Origin: Xanthobacteraceae bacterium | GTDB lineage: Bacteria > Pseudomonadota > Alphaproteobacteria > Rhizobiales > Xanthobacteraceae | Length of the DNA stretch: 64,000 nt | Direction: 5' to 3' | Assembly (NCBI GenBank): GCA_019635585.1 | Contig: JAHBZE010000002.1 | Span: 558,001 to 622,000, forward strand | Shown here: positions 63,101 through 64,000 of the stretch, in pieces | Numbering within the stretch: position 1 is the first letter of the stretch | How the letters are laid out: each line of letters begins with the position of its first letter | Notes under the pieces: model-generated | Told to the model about the DNA's origin: nothing | Database searches by the model: none | Seen by the model: only the letters and a program-made list of their open reading frames with translations | Translations under genes and position numbers: made by a program

Positions 63101-63285
63101 GTGGTCGCGACCGTTTCCGCGTTCGCGCCGGGATACTGGCCGGAGACGTTGATCACCGGCGGCGCGATCTCGGGATATTGCGCGACCGGCAGGCGCAGGA
63201 AGCTGACCGCGCCGAGGATCACGATCACGATCGAGACGACGGAAGCGAAGATCGGGCGATTGATGAAAAAATGCGAAATCGTCAC
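60118..63285 (-). CDS. RND multidrug efflux pump permease (HAE1/AcrB type)
   Basis: A 1055-residue inner-membrane pump subunit. MTISHFFINRPIFASVVSIV begins helix 1. Periplasmic domains with GIEE-type QINGVEGMLYMSSNSTADGR follow. GIVVDDAIVVVENVERNIEA in the fourth helix holds the proton-relay Asp pair. The second half repeats the plan with LVLAAQFESLRLPLAVILIV and FVGGDSAR-free loops. It works as a trimer with the adaptor at 63298-64000 and an outer-membrane channel not seen here. No close regulator gene is visible. Confidence 0.94.
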   Translation of the reverse strand: MTISHFFINRPIFASVVSIVIVILGAVSFLRLPVAQYPEIAPPVINVSGQYPGANAETVATTVVGPIEEQINGVEGMLYMSSNSTADGRFTIQVTFDIGTNLDQAQVQVQNRVAIANPRLPQEVRNIGVTVTKSSPDLMLIVHLYSPDKTRDALFVSNYANLEIKDVLTRVDGVGSITVFGSRDYAMRVWLDPGRLQTLGLTANDVVAALQRQNVQVAGGILNAPPVETGREFQIAVTTQGRLAKPEEFANIVVKTTANAVVLLKDVARIEVAAQDYGSNSYLDEYEAVALAVFQRPGSNALTTANNIRAAMEQIGKNLPAGVKYDIIYDPTQFISESVNAVVETMFEAILLVIFVVVLFLQTWRAAVIPILAIPVSLIGTFFLMTVFGFTINNLTLFGLVLAIGIVVDDAIVVVENVERNIEAGMAPKEATHKSMDEVGGALVAIALVLASVFIPAAFVTGISGQFYRQFALTIISATAISLLVSLTLSPAMCALLLKPHSHEAPKGLAIPIRKFFGYFNTGFDWIANRYNMFAARAVRIVGTMLVIYAVVVAFGLFQFTRTPQGFIPQLDRGYLIVAVQLPPGAALSRTDDVMRRATAIARKVPGIAHAINIVGFSGATFSVAPNAGAIFVVLDPFRDRAGDSARSATGIQQALQRALAPLQEGLVIVVQPPPVQGIGNAGGFRMMVQDRSGQGSAALQGVIYQMMGRAAQTQGVQQVFSLFETQTPQLYLDIDRQKAQLLGINITDVFSSLSTYIGSNYVNDFNLFGRTFRVIAQSDAADRLDPSDVLKIRVRNATGQTVPLGSFTTVRNESGPYRIPRYNLYPAAELDGSAAPGYSQGQAIEIMQKLAAEVLPQGYSYEWTTLAFQQLRAGNTAIFVFILATVFVFLVLAAQFESLRLPLAVILIVPMCLIAAIIGVWAFRQDNNILTQVGFIVLIAMASKNAILIVEFAKQIEDRGEDPEHSAVEAARLRLRPIIMTSLAFILGTTPMMLAIGAGAELRQALGTPVVFGMVGVTIFGLIFTPVFYVVSRRLGLRRSAPPAQPGRAAGVKS

Positions 63286-63297
63286 GAGCGGAGCGCC

Positions 63298-64000
63298 CTA
63301 CTTCTTTTGCTGCTGCTGTTGCTGCTGTTGCGCTTTCATCTGTTCTTCGGTGAGCGGCGTCACCTTGGCGCCGGCTCGCGCCCGCATCAGCCCGTTCACG
63401 ATCACGCGTTCATCGGCCTCGAGTCCGCCGCGAATGACGCGAAGATTGCCCTGCAGTGTGCCGAGTTCGACGTATTTCTGGCGCACGGTGTTCTCGCCAT
63501 CGACGACATAAACGAATTTGCGGATCTGCTCGGTGCCGATCGCGGTGTCCGGAATGAGCAGCGCTTCATATTCCGCCGAACCCGGCACGCGGATTCGTCC
63601 GAACATGCCGGGCGTGAATAGCGCGGTCGGATTGGCGAATTGCGCGCGGCCGCGGATCGTGCCCGAATTCGTGTCGATCACGTTGTCGACGAAGTCGATG
63701 CTGCCTTTGTGCTCGAAGCTTTTCTCGTCGAGCAGCCGCAATTCGACCGGCAGCTTGGTGCCGCGCTCGTCCGCCTTGCCCGCGTCCTTCGCGATGCGCT
63801 GGTAGCGAAGGTACGAGGCTTCGTCGAAAGTGAATTCGAAACGGATCGGATCGATCGAAACCACGGTAGCAAGCAACGTCGTCGAGCCGGTCGTCGTGCC
63901 GGTCACCAGATTGCCTGGGGACACGCGGCGATCGCCGATGCGGCCCGAAACCGGCGACCGGAGTTCGGTAAATTCCAGATTGAGTTCGGCGGTTTTCACC
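63298..64000 (-). CDS. RND periplasmic adaptor (membrane-fusion protein), 5' end outside the window
   Basis: Only the C-terminal ~233 residues are present; the frame runs off the window. The beta-barrel and membrane-proximal parts of an AcrA/MexA-like adaptor are seen: ELRSPVSGRIGDRRVSPGNL, FEFTFDEASYLRYQRIA, IRGRAQFANPTALFTPGMFG and IPDTAIGTEQIRKFVYVVDG. The tail, KVTPLTEEQMKAQQ onward, is a run of nine glutamines encoded by CAG/CAA codons, followed by two lysines. It lies 12 bases upstream of the pump gene. Confidence 0.9.
   Translation of the reverse strand, partial: VKTAELNLEFTELRSPVSGRIGDRRVSPGNLVTGTTTGSTTLLATVVSIDPIRFEFTFDEASYLRYQRIAKDAGKADERGTKLPVELRLLDEKSFEHKGSIDFVDNVIDTNSGTIRGRAQFANPTALFTPGMFGRIRVPGSAEYEALLIPDTAIGTEQIRKFVYVVDGENTVRQKYVELGTLQGNLRVIRGGLEADERVIVNGLMRARAGAKVTPLTEEQMKAQQQQQQQQKK

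Noticed and set aside
59836-63621. A 1261-codon frame antisense to the molybdenum hydroxylase and RND genes
   Set aside because: It is longer than the pump gene, but the product is an Arg/His/Asp-rich low-complexity chain, while both minus-strand genes have full family motifs.

Overview
The window is GC-rich chromosomal DNA from an alphaproteobacterium, most likely a Rhizobiales member near the Bradyrhizobiaceae/Xanthobacteraceae. The signs are a fliX/flbT/flaF-type polar flagellar locus, CtrA-type TTAA-N7-TTAA boxes, a GTTC-N7-GTTC LexA box, a GPR/RgsE-like apolipoprotein-like coiled-coil protein, a DksA without zinc cysteines, and dispersed intergenic hairpin repeats. This placement is inferred from gene content only.

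Layout. 1-2509: 3' part of a DAO-type FAD oxidoreductase, a promoter-carrying dispersed repeat, two small membrane proteins and dksA. 2682-14318: flagellar locus, with fliX divergent from flgI-rod-binding protein-flgN, two tandem 486-residue flagellins each with its own terminator, flbT-flaF, then flgE-flgK-flgL on the minus strand. CtrA boxes lie at fliX/flgI and between the flagellins. Sigma54-type -24/-12 elements precede flgI and flgE. 14579-21429: MoxR ATPase, a second FAD oxidoreductase, SixA-type phosphatase, lactate permease, small exported or membrane proteins and a Tat-type metallo-beta-lactamase-fold hydrolase. 21544-25709: very small exported or zinc-binding proteins, mixed with a repeat-rich stretch (24279-25113).

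25827-28150 is the least ordinary part. Two unrecognised genes, clearly poorer in GC than their surroundings, overlap each other by ATGA. The first overlaps the stop of a CoxE-like von Willebrand factor A gene by GTGA. A truncated copy of the dispersed repeat lies at the far edge. This is the best candidate for an undescribed system.

28147-42540: VWA protein, CelD-type acetyltransferase, SOS-controlled Y-family polymerase, a multi-pass membrane protein, hydrolases (one fused to a DUF4189-like tail), ferredoxin-NADP reductase and ferredoxin, an HPt protein and the large GPR/RgsE-like polar-growth candidate. 42610-46045: a four-gene Mla-type lipid ABC transporter operon (STAS-permease, ATPase, MCE protein, auxiliary lipoprotein). 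46170-64000: dipeptide epimerase, MFS transporter, CheZ, DUF4189 protein, threonine/serine dehydratase, a metallophosphatase-glycosyltransferase pair, LysE, MgtC, FAH-family and HupE proteins, thiD, a stand-alone Lrp/AsnC ligand domain, an EamA transporter, an orphan molybdenum hydroxylase large subunit, and an RND pump with its adaptor cut by the window end. No tRNA, rRNA, CRISPR array or transposase gene was recognised.
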